Made by a program: the position numbers and the translations under genes
The notes under the pieces: model-generated
What the model was told of the DNA's origin: nothing
Seen by the model: only the letters and a program-made list of their open reading frames with translations
Databases searched by the model: none
Shown: positions 34,322-43,863 of the stretch, piece by piece
How the letters are laid out: every line of letters starts with the position of its first letter
How positions within the stretch are numbered: position 1 is the first letter of the stretch
Assembly (NCBI GenBank): GCA_026706985.1
Contig: JAPOXR010000053.1
Span: forward strand, 1 to 63,685
Direction: 5' to 3'
Origin: Paracoccaceae bacterium
GTDB taxonomy: Bacteria > Pseudomonadota > Alphaproteobacteria > Rhodobacterales > Rhodobacteraceae
DNA length: 63,685 nucleotides

Positions 34322-35650
34322 ATGGCGGATCAGGATAAACCTAATTCGGGCTATATGCCGGGATTTGGCAATGACTTTGAAACCGAAGCCTTGCCGGGGG
34401 CACTGCCACAGGGCCAGAACAGCCCGCAAAGGTGCAGCTACGGTCTGTATGCCGAGCAGCTTTCCGGCACCCCGTTCACGGCACCGCGCGGTCAGAATGA
34501 ACGCACATGGTGCTACCGGATCCGGCCATCGGTGCGGCATACCACGCGGTTCAGAAAAATCGACGTGCCATATTGGAAGACAGCACCAAACATTATCAGC
34601 GATTTGAGTTCGCTGGGCCAGTACAGGTGGGACCCGGTGCCTGATGACGGAGCCGAGAAGACGTTTCTCACCGGCATGCGCACGATGACCACCGCAGGGG
34701 ATGTGAATACGCAGACCGGGATGGCGGCACATGTCTATCTGGCCAATGCGTCGATGCGTGATGAATATTTTTATTCGGCCGATTCCGAATTGCTGATCAT
34801 TCCGCAACTCGGCCGCATGCGTTTTTCCACCGAACTCGGGCAGATTGATGTCGGAGTCCGCGAACTGGCGATACTGCCGCGCGGGCTGGTTTTCCGGGCA
34901 GAGGTGCTGGAAGGGCCGTCGCGCGGTTTCGTGTGTGAGAATTACGGGGCCAAGTTTGATCTGCCGAACCGTGGTCCGATCGGCGCCAATTGCCTGGCCA
35001 ATCCGCGCGACTTCAAGACCCCAGTCGCCGCTTTCGAGGATCGTGAGACGGCGTCACGCCTCATTGTCAAATGGTGCGGTTCCTTTCATGCCTGCGAAAT
35101 CGGCCACTCACCCTTGGATATCGTCGCGTGGCACGGCAATTACGCCCCCTGCAAATATGATTTGGGAACGTTTTCGCCCGTCGGTGCGGTGCTTTTCGAC
35201 CATCCGGACCCGTCAATCTTCACTGTCCTGACATCACCATCCGGATTCGAAGGCACGGCCAATGTTGATCTGATCCTGTTCCGTGAGCGCTGGTCCGTTG
35301 CCGAACATACGTTCCGCCCGCCCTGGTACCACAAGAACATCATGTCGGAATTGATGGGCAACATCCATGGTGTCTATGATGCTAAACCGGAAGGTTTTGT
35401 CGCCGGTGGCATCAGCCTACACAATATGATGCTGCCGCACGGCCCGGACCGGGATGCGTTTGAAGCGGCAAGCACGGCGGAACTCGTGCCGGCGAAACTG
35501 ACAAGCACCATGAGCTTCATGTTTGAGACCCGTTTTCCGCAGCATCTGACGGAATTCGCAGCGGGCGAGGCACCCTTGCAGGAAAATTATGCTGAGTGCT
35601 GGAGTTCGCTCGGCAAGAAATTTGACGGCACACCGGATGGGCGCGGCTGA
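34322..35650 (+). CDS. hmgA: Homogentisate 1,2-dioxygenase
   Basis: A 442-residue dioxygenase that opens the ring of homogentisate to maleylacetoacetate. Family segments seen: [27 protein letters not shown] at the start, [35 protein letters not shown], and the iron-site region [19 protein letters not shown] at 34306-34310 is eleven bases before ATG 34322 and only two before ATG 34313, so 34322 is preferred. It leads a plus-strand run of catabolic genes. Confidence 0.95.
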   Translation: MADQDKPNSGYMPGFGNDFETEALPGALPQGQNSPQRCSYGLYAEQLSGTPFTAPRGQNERTWCYRIRPSVRHTTRFRKIDVPYWKTAPNIISDLSSLGQYRWDPVPDDGAEKTFLTGMRTMTTAGDVNTQTGMAAHVYLANASMRDEYFYSADSELLIIPQLGRMRFSTELGQIDVGVRELAILPRGLVFRAEVLEGPSRGFVCENYGAKFDLPNRGPIGANCLANPRDFKTPVAAFEDRETASRLIVKWCGSFHACEIGHSPLDIVAWHGNYAPCKYDLGTFSPVGAVLFDHPDPSIFTVLTSPSGFEGTANVDLILFRERWSVAEHTFRPPWYHKNIMSELMGNIHGVYDAKPEGFVAGGISLHNMMLPHGPDRDAFEAASTAELVPAKLTSTMSFMFETRFPQHLTEFAAGEAPLQENYAECWSSLGKKFDGTPDGRG

Positions 35651-35670
35651 GAAAGAGGAAGCGGTTTCGC

Positions 35671-36549
35671 ATGATGCATGACAGGCTGGTTCTGCTGGGT
35701 ACCAAAGGCGGGCCTTCGCTGCATTCGCCCTTGAGAATGCCGACTTCATCGCTTCTGGTGATCGGCGGGCAGACCTGCGTTGTGGATTGTGGGTTGGGTG
35801 TGACCAAGAGCCTTCTGCAATCGGGCGTCAGGCTGACAGATATTGACCGCATCTACATCACGCATCTGCATTCGGACCACATACTGGAACTCGGGCCACT
35901 CCTGCACACTGCCTGGACATGTGGCCTCAGCCATCCCATCCTGATTTTCGGGCCAGTCGGGACAAATACGGTGCTGGATGGTTTTTTCGCCTCACTGAGT
36001 TTTGACATCAATCTCAGGATTGAAGATGAAGGGCGTAACGATCTGCGTTCACTGGTTCGGGTCACGGAATTCTCCGAGGGCAGCGTGAATGGGGGAGTGC
36101 CTGAGGTTTCAGCACTGCGCGTGTGCCATCCGCCGGTCAGCGAATGCTATGCGCTGAGGTTTGACTGCGATGGGTGGCGGGTCACCTTCAGTTCGGATAC
36201 CTGCAAGTTTTCACCCCTTGCCGAATTCGCCCACGGCAGTGATCTGCTGGTGCACGAAGCCATGCTCGCTTCCGGTGTCGACAGGATCGTCGCCCGTGCA
36301 CCCAATGCCACCCGCCTGCGGCAGCACCTGTTCGCCGCACATACGGAAGTTGCGGATGTGGCCGAGATTGCCCTTGCCGCTGATGTCAAACATCTTGTTC
36401 TGCATCACCTGATACCCTCTGACGGGCCGGGAGCGGAGGATGAAGCCTGGTTAGCGGAAATGGGTGACCGGGTGCGCGGTGCCGTAAGCGTTGGTTATGA
36501 CGGAATGGAATTCCGGAGGGACTGGGATGAAGCTCGCAACTCTGCATGA
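35671..36549 (+). CDS. Metallo-beta-lactamase-fold hydrolase
   Basis: A 292-residue RNase Z-like MBL-fold protein. The metal motif HLHSDH is intact (in IYITHLHSDHILELG), with later ligands in TFSSDT and VLHHLIPSD. It lies 20 bases after hmgA and overlaps the next gene by 23 bases. Such hydrolases accompany aromatic catabolic genes; here it may open a lactone or thioester by-product. The exact substrate is unknown. Confidence 0.8.
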   Translation: MMHDRLVLLGTKGGPSLHSPLRMPTSSLLVIGGQTCVVDCGLGVTKSLLQSGVRLTDIDRIYITHLHSDHILELGPLLHTAWTCGLSHPILIFGPVGTNTVLDGFFASLSFDINLRIEDEGRNDLRSLVRVTEFSEGSVNGGVPEVSALRVCHPPVSECYALRFDCDGWRVTFSSDTCKFSPLAEFAHGSDLLVHEAMLASGVDRIVARAPNATRLRQHLFAAHTEVADVAEIALAADVKHLVLHHLIPSDGPGAEDEAWLAEMGDRVRGAVSVGYDGMEFRRDWDEARNSA

Positions 36550-37540
36550 CGGCTCACGCGATGGCCGGCTGGCGATTGTATCCACCGATCTCAGAAAATG
36601 CCGCGTGGTCGGCGGCAGTTTCCCCAGCATGCAGTCGGCATTGGACAATTGGGAAAAGGCAATGCCGGAATTGCTCGAAGCCCGGGCGCAGCTGGATGCG
36701 GGTGCGGGTGTCCTGCGGTTTGATCCCTCGCAGGCAATGTCTCCACTGCCGCGGGCCTATCAATGGGCGGATGGTTCCGCCTATATCAACCATGTGGAAC
36801 TGGTGCGGAAGGCGCGTGGCGCCGAGGTTCCGGAGAGTTTTTACACCGACCCCCTGATGTATCAGGGCGGCTCTGACAGTTTTCTTGGCCCCCGGGATCC
36901 GATTCTGGCCTCTGACGCGGCACATGGAATTGATTTGGAAGCGGAGGTCACGGTTGTTGTCGGCGATGTCCCGATGGGAGCGGAGCCGCAACGGGCCGGT
37001 GAGGAAATCCGCCTGCTGATGCTGATCAATGATGTGACTTTGCGTGCATTGACGGCGTCAGAACTCGCCAAAGGGTTCGGGTTTTTCCAATCAAAGCCAT
37101 CTTCAGCATTTTCGCCCGTGGCGGTGACACCTGACGAGTTGGGATCGGCATGGGACGGTAGGCGGCTGCATCTGCCGCTCTGCGTCGATGTGAATGGAGT
37201 GCCGTTCGGGCGCGCCAATGCCGGGGTCGATATGACATTTGATTTTCCCACCCTGATCAGCCATGCGGCAAGAACACGGCCACTTGCCGCCGGTACAATC
37301 ATCGGTTCCGGGACGGTTTCAAACAAATTCGGCGGCGACCCGGGAAAACCGGTTGCCGAGGGCGGAGCCGGCTATTCCTGCCTTGCGGAAATCCGGATGG
37401 TGGAGACAATCAGAGACGGCGCTCCGTCGACGCCTTTCCTGGGCTTCGGCGACAGGGTCAAAATCTGGATGGAGAGTGCCGGAGGAGAGTCGCTGTTCGG
37501 AGAAATCGAGCAGACAGTGCAGCAATATGGAGGTCCCTGA
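36527..37540 (+). CDS. Fumarylacetoacetate hydrolase-family protein
   Basis: A 337-residue FAH-fold protein. MKLATLHDGSRDGRL is the usual start of this subgroup; the metal site lies in DLEAEVTVVVGD and the C-terminal GSGTVSNKFGGDP and GYSCLAEIRM segments are present. It should cut fumarylacetoacetate to fumarate and acetoacetate, completing homogentisate breakdown. Start at ATG 36527 with GGAGG upstream. It is shorter than eukaryotic FAH, like other bacterial members of homogentisate clusters. Confidence 0.85.
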   Translation: MKLATLHDGSRDGRLAIVSTDLRKCRVVGGSFPSMQSALDNWEKAMPELLEARAQLDAGAGVLRFDPSQAMSPLPRAYQWADGSAYINHVELVRKARGAEVPESFYTDPLMYQGGSDSFLGPRDPILASDAAHGIDLEAEVTVVVGDVPMGAEPQRAGEEIRLLMLINDVTLRALTASELAKGFGFFQSKPSSAFSPVAVTPDELGSAWDGRRLHLPLCVDVNGVPFGRANAGVDMTFDFPTLISHAARTRPLAAGTIIGSGTVSNKFGGDPGKPVAEGGAGYSCLAEIRMVETIRDGAPSTPFLGFGDRVKIWMESAGGESLFGEIEQTVQQYGGP

Positions 37541-38491
37541 ATGGCCAGAGCATTCGCATCAAGCGGTGATCTCACGGAAAAAAAGATCAGCTTCACCGAA
37601 ATCGGACAGGGGCTGTATGCGTTCACAGCCGAAGGAGATCCGAATTCAGGCGTGATCATCGGCGATGACTCGGTGCTGGTGGTGGAGGCGCAGGCGACAC
37701 CACGGCTCGCCGGGAAAGTGATCGAAGAGATCCGCAAAGTCACGGACAAGCCGATTTCGCATCTGGTTCTGACCCATTACCATGCCGTCAGGGTTCTCGG
37801 TGCCGCTGCCTATGCGGCCGGGCAGGTGATCATGTCGGAAACCGCCCGGGCAATGGTTGCCGAACGCGGGCAGGAAGATTGGGACAGCGAGTTTCAGCGT
37901 TTCCCGCGGCTTTTCGAGGGTCACGAATCGATTCCCGGCCTGACATGGCCGACAACCACATTCAACGGCGGCATGAGCGTCTATCTCGGAAATCGGAGGG
38001 TGGATATTCTGCAGCTCGGGCGGGCGCACACGGCAGGCGATGCGGTTGTCTGGGTTCCCGATCAGGAGGTGATGTTCACCGGCGACATCGTCGAGTATCG
38101 CTCCGCCTGTTATTGCGGAGACGGGCATTTCGGGGATTGGGGAGCAACCTTGGACCGGGTGGCATCCTTCCGCCCGCAGGCAATTGCGCCCGGACGCGGT
38201 GATGCTTTGGCTGACCCGGGTATTGTCCGGGAAGCCCTTGAGGGCACACGGCAGTTTCTGGATGCGACATACCGACCGGTGGCCCGCATCGCCGCCTGCG
38301 GCGGTTCACTGAAGGAAGCCTGGACAGCGGCGCGTGAAGTCTGCGACCCGCAATTCGCCGACTATGCGATTTACGAGCATTGCCTGCCCTTCAATATCTC
38401 GCGCGCCTTTGACGAAGCCAGAGGCATCAATACACCGCGTATCTGGACGGCTGAGCGGGATCTGGAAATGTGGGATGCACTGCAGGGATGA
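37541..38491 (+). CDS. MBL-fold hydrolase with a modified metal motif
   Basis: A 316-residue MBL-fold protein starting at the base after the FAH-like gene, with GGAGG seven bases before ATG 37541. The usual HxHxDH motif reads HYHAVRVLGA, so the aspartate and third histidine are missing; later GRAHTAGD and FTGDIVEY keep a histidine and an aspartate. This variant recurs in aromatic degradation clusters. It overlaps the monooxygenase gene as ATGA. The substrate is unknown. Confidence 0.8.
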   Translation: MARAFASSGDLTEKKISFTEIGQGLYAFTAEGDPNSGVIIGDDSVLVVEAQATPRLAGKVIEEIRKVTDKPISHLVLTHYHAVRVLGAAAYAAGQVIMSETARAMVAERGQEDWDSEFQRFPRLFEGHESIPGLTWPTTTFNGGMSVYLGNRRVDILQLGRAHTAGDAVVWVPDQEVMFTGDIVEYRSACYCGDGHFGDWGATLDRVASFRPQAIAPGRGDALADPGIVREALEGTRQFLDATYRPVARIAACGGSLKEAWTAAREVCDPQFADYAIYEHCLPFNISRAFDEARGINTPRIWTAERDLEMWDALQG

Positions 38492-40059
38492 ATGACGTGG
38501 TGCCCCCGGGGCGGTTTGTCGAAAACCTGTTTGAATTCCGCCCGCCGCCGGGCCTTTCACAAAAGGAAAGCAGGAAGAATGTTGTCATTGTCGGTGCCGG
38601 GCCGATCGGTCTGGCGGCGGCATTGGAACTCGCCAATCACCAGGTTCATTCCGTCGTTCTGGACAGCAGAGCGGCGCCGTCAGAAGGATCCAAGGCGATC
38701 TGCTGGTCCAAGAGGTCGCTGGAAATCTTCGACCGGATCGGAATCGGTGACAGGGCTGTTGAAAAGGGCGTGACCTGGCAGGTCGGCCGCACCTATCATC
38801 GGGACAGGGAAATCTTCAATTTCAACCTGTTATCCGATACCGGACATAAACGCCCGGCCTTCATCAATCTGCAGCAATATTATGTGGAGCAGTTTCTCAC
38901 CGAACGCGCCACGGAAAACAGCTTCGTTGATCTCCGGTTTGCGAACCGGGTTGTCGGAATCGAGGAAGACCCGCATTCGGTCACAATCGAGATCGAGACA
39001 CAATCCGGGAGCTACCGGCTGCGGACGGATTGGCTGCTCGCCTGCGATGGGGTGCGCTCGTCAATCAGATCCATGAAGGGGCTTGAATTCGAGGGCGAGG
39101 TTTTTGAAGAGCGGTTTCTGATCACCGATATCGAAATGCGGGCGGAATTTCCCCCCGAGCGGCGGTTCTGGTTTGAACCGACCTTCCATAACGGCCAGTC
39201 GGCGCTGCTGCATAAACAACCCGACAATATCTACCGGATCGACCTGCAGCTGGGTGCCGGGGCGGACCCGGCAAAGGAGCGTCGGCCGGACGAGGTGAAG
39301 CGGCGCATTGAGCGCGTTGTCGGAACCTCGGATTTCCGCATAGAGTGGGTTTCGGTCTACACTTTCCAATGCCGGCGCTTAGCCGGCTTCGTGCATGGAC
39401 GCGTGCTGTTCGCCGGCGATTCGGCGCATGTTGTTTCGCCTTTCGGTGCACGCGGCGGAAATGGCGGGCTGCAGGATGTGGACAGTCTCTGCTGGCGCCT
39501 GGCCGCCATTGTTCATGGCCGGGCCGGGCCGGAACTGATGCGTGCCTATGACCGCGAACGCGTCTTCGCTGCCGATGAGAACATCGCCAATTCCACCCGC
39601 ACGACAAAATTCATGACCCCCGCCGATGGCTGGGAACGGATTATGCGCGATCAGCTGCTTCGGCTGGCCACCCATTCGGAATTCGCCCGCGCATGGGTGA
39701 ATTCGGGACGGCTGTCGGTTCCCTGCATTTACGAATCCGCCGGCGCTGATGATGCCGGTCTTCCAGCCCAATCGAGACCGGGTGCGGTGGCACCGGACGC
39801 GCCGCAGGGAAAGGGTTGGCTGATTGACCAACTCGGCGTGCAGCCGGCGGTGATGGGAATTGGCTGTGAGCCCCCCGCTATTCCCGGAGCCAGGGCATTC
39901 CGGATTGAGGTCAACGAGTCAGTGCGCTCCCGGTATCTCGGGGCGCGGGACAGGGCTGTTTACCTTGTAAGGCCGGATCAGGTCATTGCCGCCCGCTGGG
40001 CAAAGCATCTTCCAGCCGGAATCGAAGCGGAACATTCAGCGATCTGGAAAGAACCATGA
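38488..40059 (+). CDS. FAD-dependent aromatic monooxygenase (MhpA/PheA-like)
   Basis: A 523-residue class A flavoprotein monooxygenase: VVIVGAGPIGLAAALELA (FAD-binding GxGxxG), the middle DG motif (LLACDGVRSSIR), and GRVLFAGDSAHVVSPFGARGGNGGLQDV (second FAD motif). It probably hydroxylates a phenolic compound on the way into homogentisate or a related ring; which one is not readable. Start at ATG 38488 (ATGA overlap with the previous stop). DUF2783 follows with a four-base overlap. Confidence 0.85.
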   Translation: MNDVVPPGRFVENLFEFRPPPGLSQKESRKNVVIVGAGPIGLAAALELANHQVHSVVLDSRAAPSEGSKAICWSKRSLEIFDRIGIGDRAVEKGVTWQVGRTYHRDREIFNFNLLSDTGHKRPAFINLQQYYVEQFLTERATENSFVDLRFANRVVGIEEDPHSVTIEIETQSGSYRLRTDWLLACDGVRSSIRSMKGLEFEGEVFEERFLITDIEMRAEFPPERRFWFEPTFHNGQSALLHKQPDNIYRIDLQLGAGADPAKERRPDEVKRRIERVVGTSDFRIEWVSVYTFQCRRLAGFVHGRVLFAGDSAHVVSPFGARGGNGGLQDVDSLCWRLAAIVHGRAGPELMRAYDRERVFAADENIANSTRTTKFMTPADGWERIMRDQLLRLATHSEFARAWVNSGRLSVPCIYESAGADDAGLPAQSRPGAVAPDAPQGKGWLIDQLGVQPAVMGIGCEPPAIPGARAFRIEVNESVRSRYLGARDRAVYLVRPDQVIAARWAKHLPAGIEAEHSAIWKEP

Positions 40060-40271
40060 CAGAACGGAGTAAACCGACAGAGTCTTTCGGCGCGCATGAT
40101 GCCATTTATGATGAATTGCTGTCGGCCTATTACGGCCTGTCAACAGACAGGCAGCGGCAGCTCACGGCTTCACTTCTCATTTGTCTCTGCCACAGAATCG
40201 GCAGCCGGGAGGAGATCAGCAGAGCATTGGCGGAGGCGCGCGCCAGCCTGCCTGACGATACAGTGCGATAG
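40056..40271 (+). CDS. DUF2783-family small protein
   Basis: A 71-residue helical protein: HDAIYDELLSAYYGLSTDRQRQLTASLLICLCHRIGSREEISRALAEA. This is the DUF2783 pattern (Asp near the start, a leucine-rich helix, then HIG). The family is nearly always found beside such monooxygenases and may be a partner subunit. It overlaps the monooxygenase stop by four bases. Confidence 0.75.
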   Translation: MTERSKPTESFGAHDAIYDELLSAYYGLSTDRQRQLTASLLICLCHRIGSREEISRALAEARASLPDDTVR

Positions 40272-40732
40272 GTGAAACAATCCGGTGTTCAGGCTCTGTC
40301 AGGGATGCAGCGGCAGGAAATAGGTTCCATTTACATTGCAGGACCCGTACAGTTCTGCTATGGGAAGTCCGGAACAATCGTGCCCGCCTCGGGGTGATGG
40401 GCACTGAAACCAATCGGGTATGGCTTCGTACCCTCAGCGCCACTTTACAGTAGGACGGCCCGAAAGCAGATCGGGTGCCTTTGAGTATTGGGTGCGCCAA
40501 CGGTCCCGGGGCACCTGAAGTCAGCTGCCAGACCTTAACCGGCAGACGATGTAGACACGCCATACCGGCACTGGAAACCCGACAACCTGAGAATCAGAAC
40601 CGCCGGTGATGGCCGATGCGAGGCGGAGAGTCAGCGGGAATTGTTGAAGCGCTGCCAATTCTCTTGCCATTCGGGCGGCGCTGGCGCATGTTCAGTGCCG
40701 AAATCCAAGCTTGATCGGGAAAGGGTCGAAAA
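40272..40732. other. Intergenic stretch between the homogentisate locus and the secreted protein gene
   Basis: About 460 bases with no supported gene and no RNA family that I recognise. A minus-strand frame here has no domain or ribosome binding site. Confidence 0.4.
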
Positions 40733-41161
40733 ATGCTGTTCAAGCTGTCTTTCGCCGTCACCGCGGTATCGGCGCTGGTGCTGTCCAGCCTGCTGGTTCC
40801 GGCAACAGCCCGTGCGGATGATGATGATTTTCTCAAGGCGGTTGCCGGGGTTGCGACAATCGCAATCATCGCCAGCCAGATCAAGAAAGGCAAAGATGCA
40901 CAAAGGGCGGCCAATGCCGCCGAAGCTGAAGCCGCGAGGCTCAGGGCGGATAATGCCAGGCTACGGGCACAGCGGGCAAAAATGCCGGTCTGCAATTCGG
41001 CGTATCATGATGGCAGCACATGGCGGAATAATGACGGCCGCGAGTGCCGGGTGACTCCGCAGGTCTGTCTGAGAAGCCAGCAGCGCCGGGGCCGCACATT
41101 CAGTTATTTTGATTCCGAATGCATGTGGAATGAGGGTTTCCGCCTGTCCAGCCTGCGTTAG
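40733..41161 (+). CDS. Small predicted periplasmic protein of unknown function
   Basis: A 142-residue protein with a clear signal peptide ([28 protein letters not shown]), a short hydrophobic segment ([13 protein letters not shown]), an alanine- and arginine-rich helix likely to be a coiled coil ([23 protein letters not shown]), and a C-terminal part with four cysteines (VCNSAY, ECRV, QVCLRS, ECMW) that could form disulfides. AAAGGGT lies before the ATG. Not assigned to a family. Confidence 0.7.
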   Translation: MLFKLSFAVTAVSALVLSSLLVPATARADDDDFLKAVAGVATIAIIASQIKKGKDAQRAANAAEAEAARLRADNARLRAQRAKMPVCNSAYHDGSTWRNNDGRECRVTPQVCLRSQQRRGRTFSYFDSECMWNEGFRLSSLR

Positions 41162-41166
41162 CCGGA

Positions 41167-41787
41167 GTGGGCAGCTGCCCTGATGATGCTTTCGAAGCGG
41201 CGCTCAGGCGGGAGGGTTTCCGCACTGTTGCCGGGGTGGATGAGGCTGGCAGAGGCCCGCTTGCCGGGCCGGTGGTGGCCGCGGCGGTCATTCTGAGTGC
41301 GGACCCGATTCCGGGAATCAATGATTCGAAGCGGCTCACCGCCGACAAGCGGCAGGTGCTGGCCGGGCATATCCGGTCCGTCGCCCGGACCTCGCTGGGG
41401 GTGGCGACGGTGGATGAAATCGCTGAGATGAACATCCTTTGGGCAACCATGCTGGCGATGCGGCGGGCTATCGCCGGACTTTCGCCACAACCCGACCATG
41501 TGCTGATAGATGGCAACCGGGTTCCGGCAGGTCTTGCCATGCCGGCGACGGCGATTGTCAAGGGAGACGCCACTTCCGTTTCCATTGCCGCCGCCAGCAT
41601 CGTGGCGAAGGTTGAGCGTGACAGGATCATGCGTGACCTTGCCGAGGCATGTCCTGGGTATGGATGGGAGCGGAATGCCGGCTATGCGACGGCGGCACAT
41701 CTGGCGGCGTTGCGTAAATTCGGGCCGACACCGCATCACAGGGTTGGATTTGCCCCTGTCCGTGCGGTGGCAAAGGGCGCGGGCTGA
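41167..41787 (+). CDS. rnhB: Ribonuclease HII
   Basis: A 206-residue RNase HII that removes RNA from RNA-DNA hybrids. [21 protein letters not shown] carries the first acidic residues, [11 protein letters not shown] and VLIDGN the others, and [17 protein letters not shown] is the basic C-terminal motif. It begins at GTG 41167, five bases after the preceding gene. cobD follows 12 bases later. Confidence 0.95.
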   Translation: MGSCPDDAFEAALRREGFRTVAGVDEAGRGPLAGPVVAAAVILSADPIPGINDSKRLTADKRQVLAGHIRSVARTSLGVATVDEIAEMNILWATMLAMRRAIAGLSPQPDHVLIDGNRVPAGLAMPATAIVKGDATSVSIAAASIVAKVERDRIMRDLAEACPGYGWERNAGYATAAHLAALRKFGPTPHHRVGFAPVRAVAKGAG

Positions 41788-41799
41788 GGTTCTACCCGT

Positions 41800-42738
41800 A
41801 TGCATGTGATGAATTTGGTAAGCTTGTTGCTGGCGCTTGTGATTGACCGCCTGTTTGGTGATCCAGATTGGCTGTGGAAAAGGATTCCGCATCCGGTGCG
41901 GCTGTTCGGACTCGGGATCGGGTATGTGGAGCGAAGATGCATCCGGTGCCGGCGTCCGGCTGGCATAATGTTGGTGGCGGGTGGCTGTGCCGGTCTTTTT
42001 GCAGTTGGGCGTTTGGTCGCGGAAGTGCCGGGCGCCGCCGTGATAGAAATTCTGCTGGCGTCGGTATTGCTGGCGCATAGGAGTCTTGTCGATCACGTGG
42101 AGGCGGTTGCCGACGGGCTCGCGGTCGATCTGCGGAGCGGGCGCGAGGCGGTTGCGCGGATCGTCGGACGCGATGTCAGCGATCTTGACCCGGAAGGGGT
42201 TGCGAAGGCCGCGGTTGAAAGCTGCGCCGAGGGTTTTTCCGACGGGGTTGTCGCGCCCTGCTTCTGGTTCGCTGTTCTGGGGCTGCCCGGCATCCTGGTT
42301 TACAAATTCGTCAATACGGCGGACAGCATGATCGGTTACCGCAATGAACGCTACCGCGAATTCGGCTGGGCGGCAGCGAGGCTGGACGATCTTCTCAACT
42401 GGATACCGGCCCGGATTGCCGCGCTGCTGATCGCCGTGTCCGGGTCTGAACTCGGCGGTTTCCGGCAGATCGTCAGAGATGCCGGAACGCACGATTCTCC
42501 GAATGCCGGATGGCCGGAATCGGCGATGGCGCACAGCCTCGATCTGTGCCTCGGCGGTCCCCGCAGCTATGGCGGTGCAACCGTTGATCTGGCCTGTATG
42601 AATGCGGGCGGGCGCAGAAATATTTCCGCCGCCGACATCTCGGCTGCGGTTGCTCGCATTGAATCCGCACACCGTATCCTGGTCATGACACTGTTCGGAC
42701 TGTTGGCGCTGTCGCTTGTCTCCGGTTGGGTTGGCTGA
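41800..42738 (+). CDS. cobD: Adenosylcobinamide-phosphate synthase
   Basis: A 312-residue membrane enzyme (CobD/CbiB) that attaches the aminopropanol arm to adenosylcobyrate. It has the starting ALVIDRLFGDP motif, PHPVRLFG, DLDPEGVAKAAVESCAEGFSDGVVAPCFWF and KFVNTADSMIGYRNERY, all typical. It is separated from other cobalamin genes, which are not in the window. B12 is needed by corrinoid-dependent enzymes, of which the MttB-type protein at 10809 may be one. Confidence 0.9.
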   Translation: MHVMNLVSLLLALVIDRLFGDPDWLWKRIPHPVRLFGLGIGYVERRCIRCRRPAGIMLVAGGCAGLFAVGRLVAEVPGAAVIEILLASVLLAHRSLVDHVEAVADGLAVDLRSGREAVARIVGRDVSDLDPEGVAKAAVESCAEGFSDGVVAPCFWFAVLGLPGILVYKFVNTADSMIGYRNERYREFGWAAARLDDLLNWIPARIAALLIAVSGSELGGFRQIVRDAGTHDSPNAGWPESAMAHSLDLCLGGPRSYGGATVDLACMNAGGRRNISAADISAAVARIESAHRILVMTLFGLLALSLVSGWVG

Positions 42739-42840
42739 GCCGGTGACCGGCTTCGGGAAGAGAGTCAGAGCCTTCCGAATGCGGGTTAACGCGGCTTTGA
42801 ATATGCTGTAATCGGGCGCTCCTTCCGAGGGAGAAGCGTG

Positions 42841-43863
42841 ATGATCAAACAGCCGTATCTGTTGTTTCTGGGTGACGCACCGGACAGGCTGGCGGCAAAG
42901 GTGGCGCAGGGAATCTGCGATTGGAGACCGGAAGCGGCAATCGGTCAGTACAGAATGGCCGGGTGTGCGGCGGATATGCGGATTCCGGATATGTCAATCG
43001 CAGAGGCGCGGGAAGCCGGTGCGGAAACGCTGGTTATCGGCGTGGCCAATCGGGGCGGTGTCATCGCCGATAGCTGGATGGCTGTGCTGGAAGAGGCGCT
43101 TGCGGCGGGACTGGATATCGCCAGCGGGCTGCACAATCTGTTGACGGATGAGCCGAGACTGGTCCGGGCGGCACGCAAATTCGGTCGGGAGTTGCATGAT
43201 GTGCGCACGCCGGTGATCGACTACCCGATTGCCAATGGCAGAAAGAGAACCGGCAGGAGATGTCTTGCAGTCGGCACCGATGTGTCGGTCGGCAAGATGT
43301 ATGTGTCGCTGGCGATGCAAAGGGAAATGTTGAGGCGTGGTCTGAAAGCATCGTTCCGGGCCACCGGGCAGACCGGGATTTTCGTCGCCGGTGAGGGCGT
43401 GCCTCTGGATGCGGTGGTAGCGGATTTCATGGCCGGGGCGGTTGAGTGGCTGTCGCCCGATAATGACGACGACCATTGGGACTTTATCGAAGGTCAGGGT
43501 TCTCTGTTCCACGCATCATATTCCGGGGTGACGCTGGCGCTGGTGCATGGCGGCCAACCGGATGCGATCATCCTGTGCCATGAGCCCGGGCGGCCGCATA
43601 TGCGCGGCCTCCCGGATTATCAACTGCCGGAACTGGAGCGTCTCTGCGAGGTGGTGCTGACGATGGCGCATATTGTCAATCCGGCCTGCCGGGCAGTCGG
43701 CGTGTCGGTCAATACGTCACGGTTTTCGCAGGAAGAGGCCAGGCAATGCCTTCAGGATGCCGAAGCCCGCACCGGGCTACCGGCAACCGATCCAATCAGA
43801 TTCGGCGCCGAAGCGCTTGTCGATGCGCTGCTGTCGGAGAGTAATGGTGAAACTCTCCGTTGA
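42841..43863 (+). CDS. dgcN: N-acetyl-D-glutamate racemase DgcN (DUF1611)
   Basis: A 340-residue DUF1611 protein. The P-loop-like GTDVSVGK segment lies near residue 146; GGVIADSWMAVLEEAL and the C-terminal GQGSLFHASYSGVTLALVHG region agree with DgcN. In alphaproteobacteria DgcN acts with DgcA in D-glutamate catabolism. Start at ATG 42841 (GGGAG upstream) rather than GTG 42838. It overlaps dgcA by 20 bases. Confidence 0.85.
   Translation: MIKQPYLLFLGDAPDRLAAKVAQGICDWRPEAAIGQYRMAGCAADMRIPDMSIAEAREAGAETLVIGVANRGGVIADSWMAVLEEALAAGLDIASGLHNLLTDEPRLVRAARKFGRELHDVRTPVIDYPIANGRKRTGRRCLAVGTDVSVGKMYVSLAMQREMLRRGLKASFRATGQTGIFVAGEGVPLDAVVADFMAGAVEWLSPDNDDDHWDFIEGQGSLFHASYSGVTLALVHGGQPDAIILCHEPGRPHMRGLPDYQLPELERLCEVVLTMAHIVNPACRAVGVSVNTSRFSQEEARQCLQDAEARTGLPATDPIRFGAEALVDALLSESNGETLR

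Noticed and set aside
40216-40563. A minus-strand frame, and a possible structured RNA, in the 40.3-40.7 kb gap
   Set aside because: No protein family or RNA signature (SRP, 6S, RNase P, cobalamin or glycine riboswitch) could be matched by eye.
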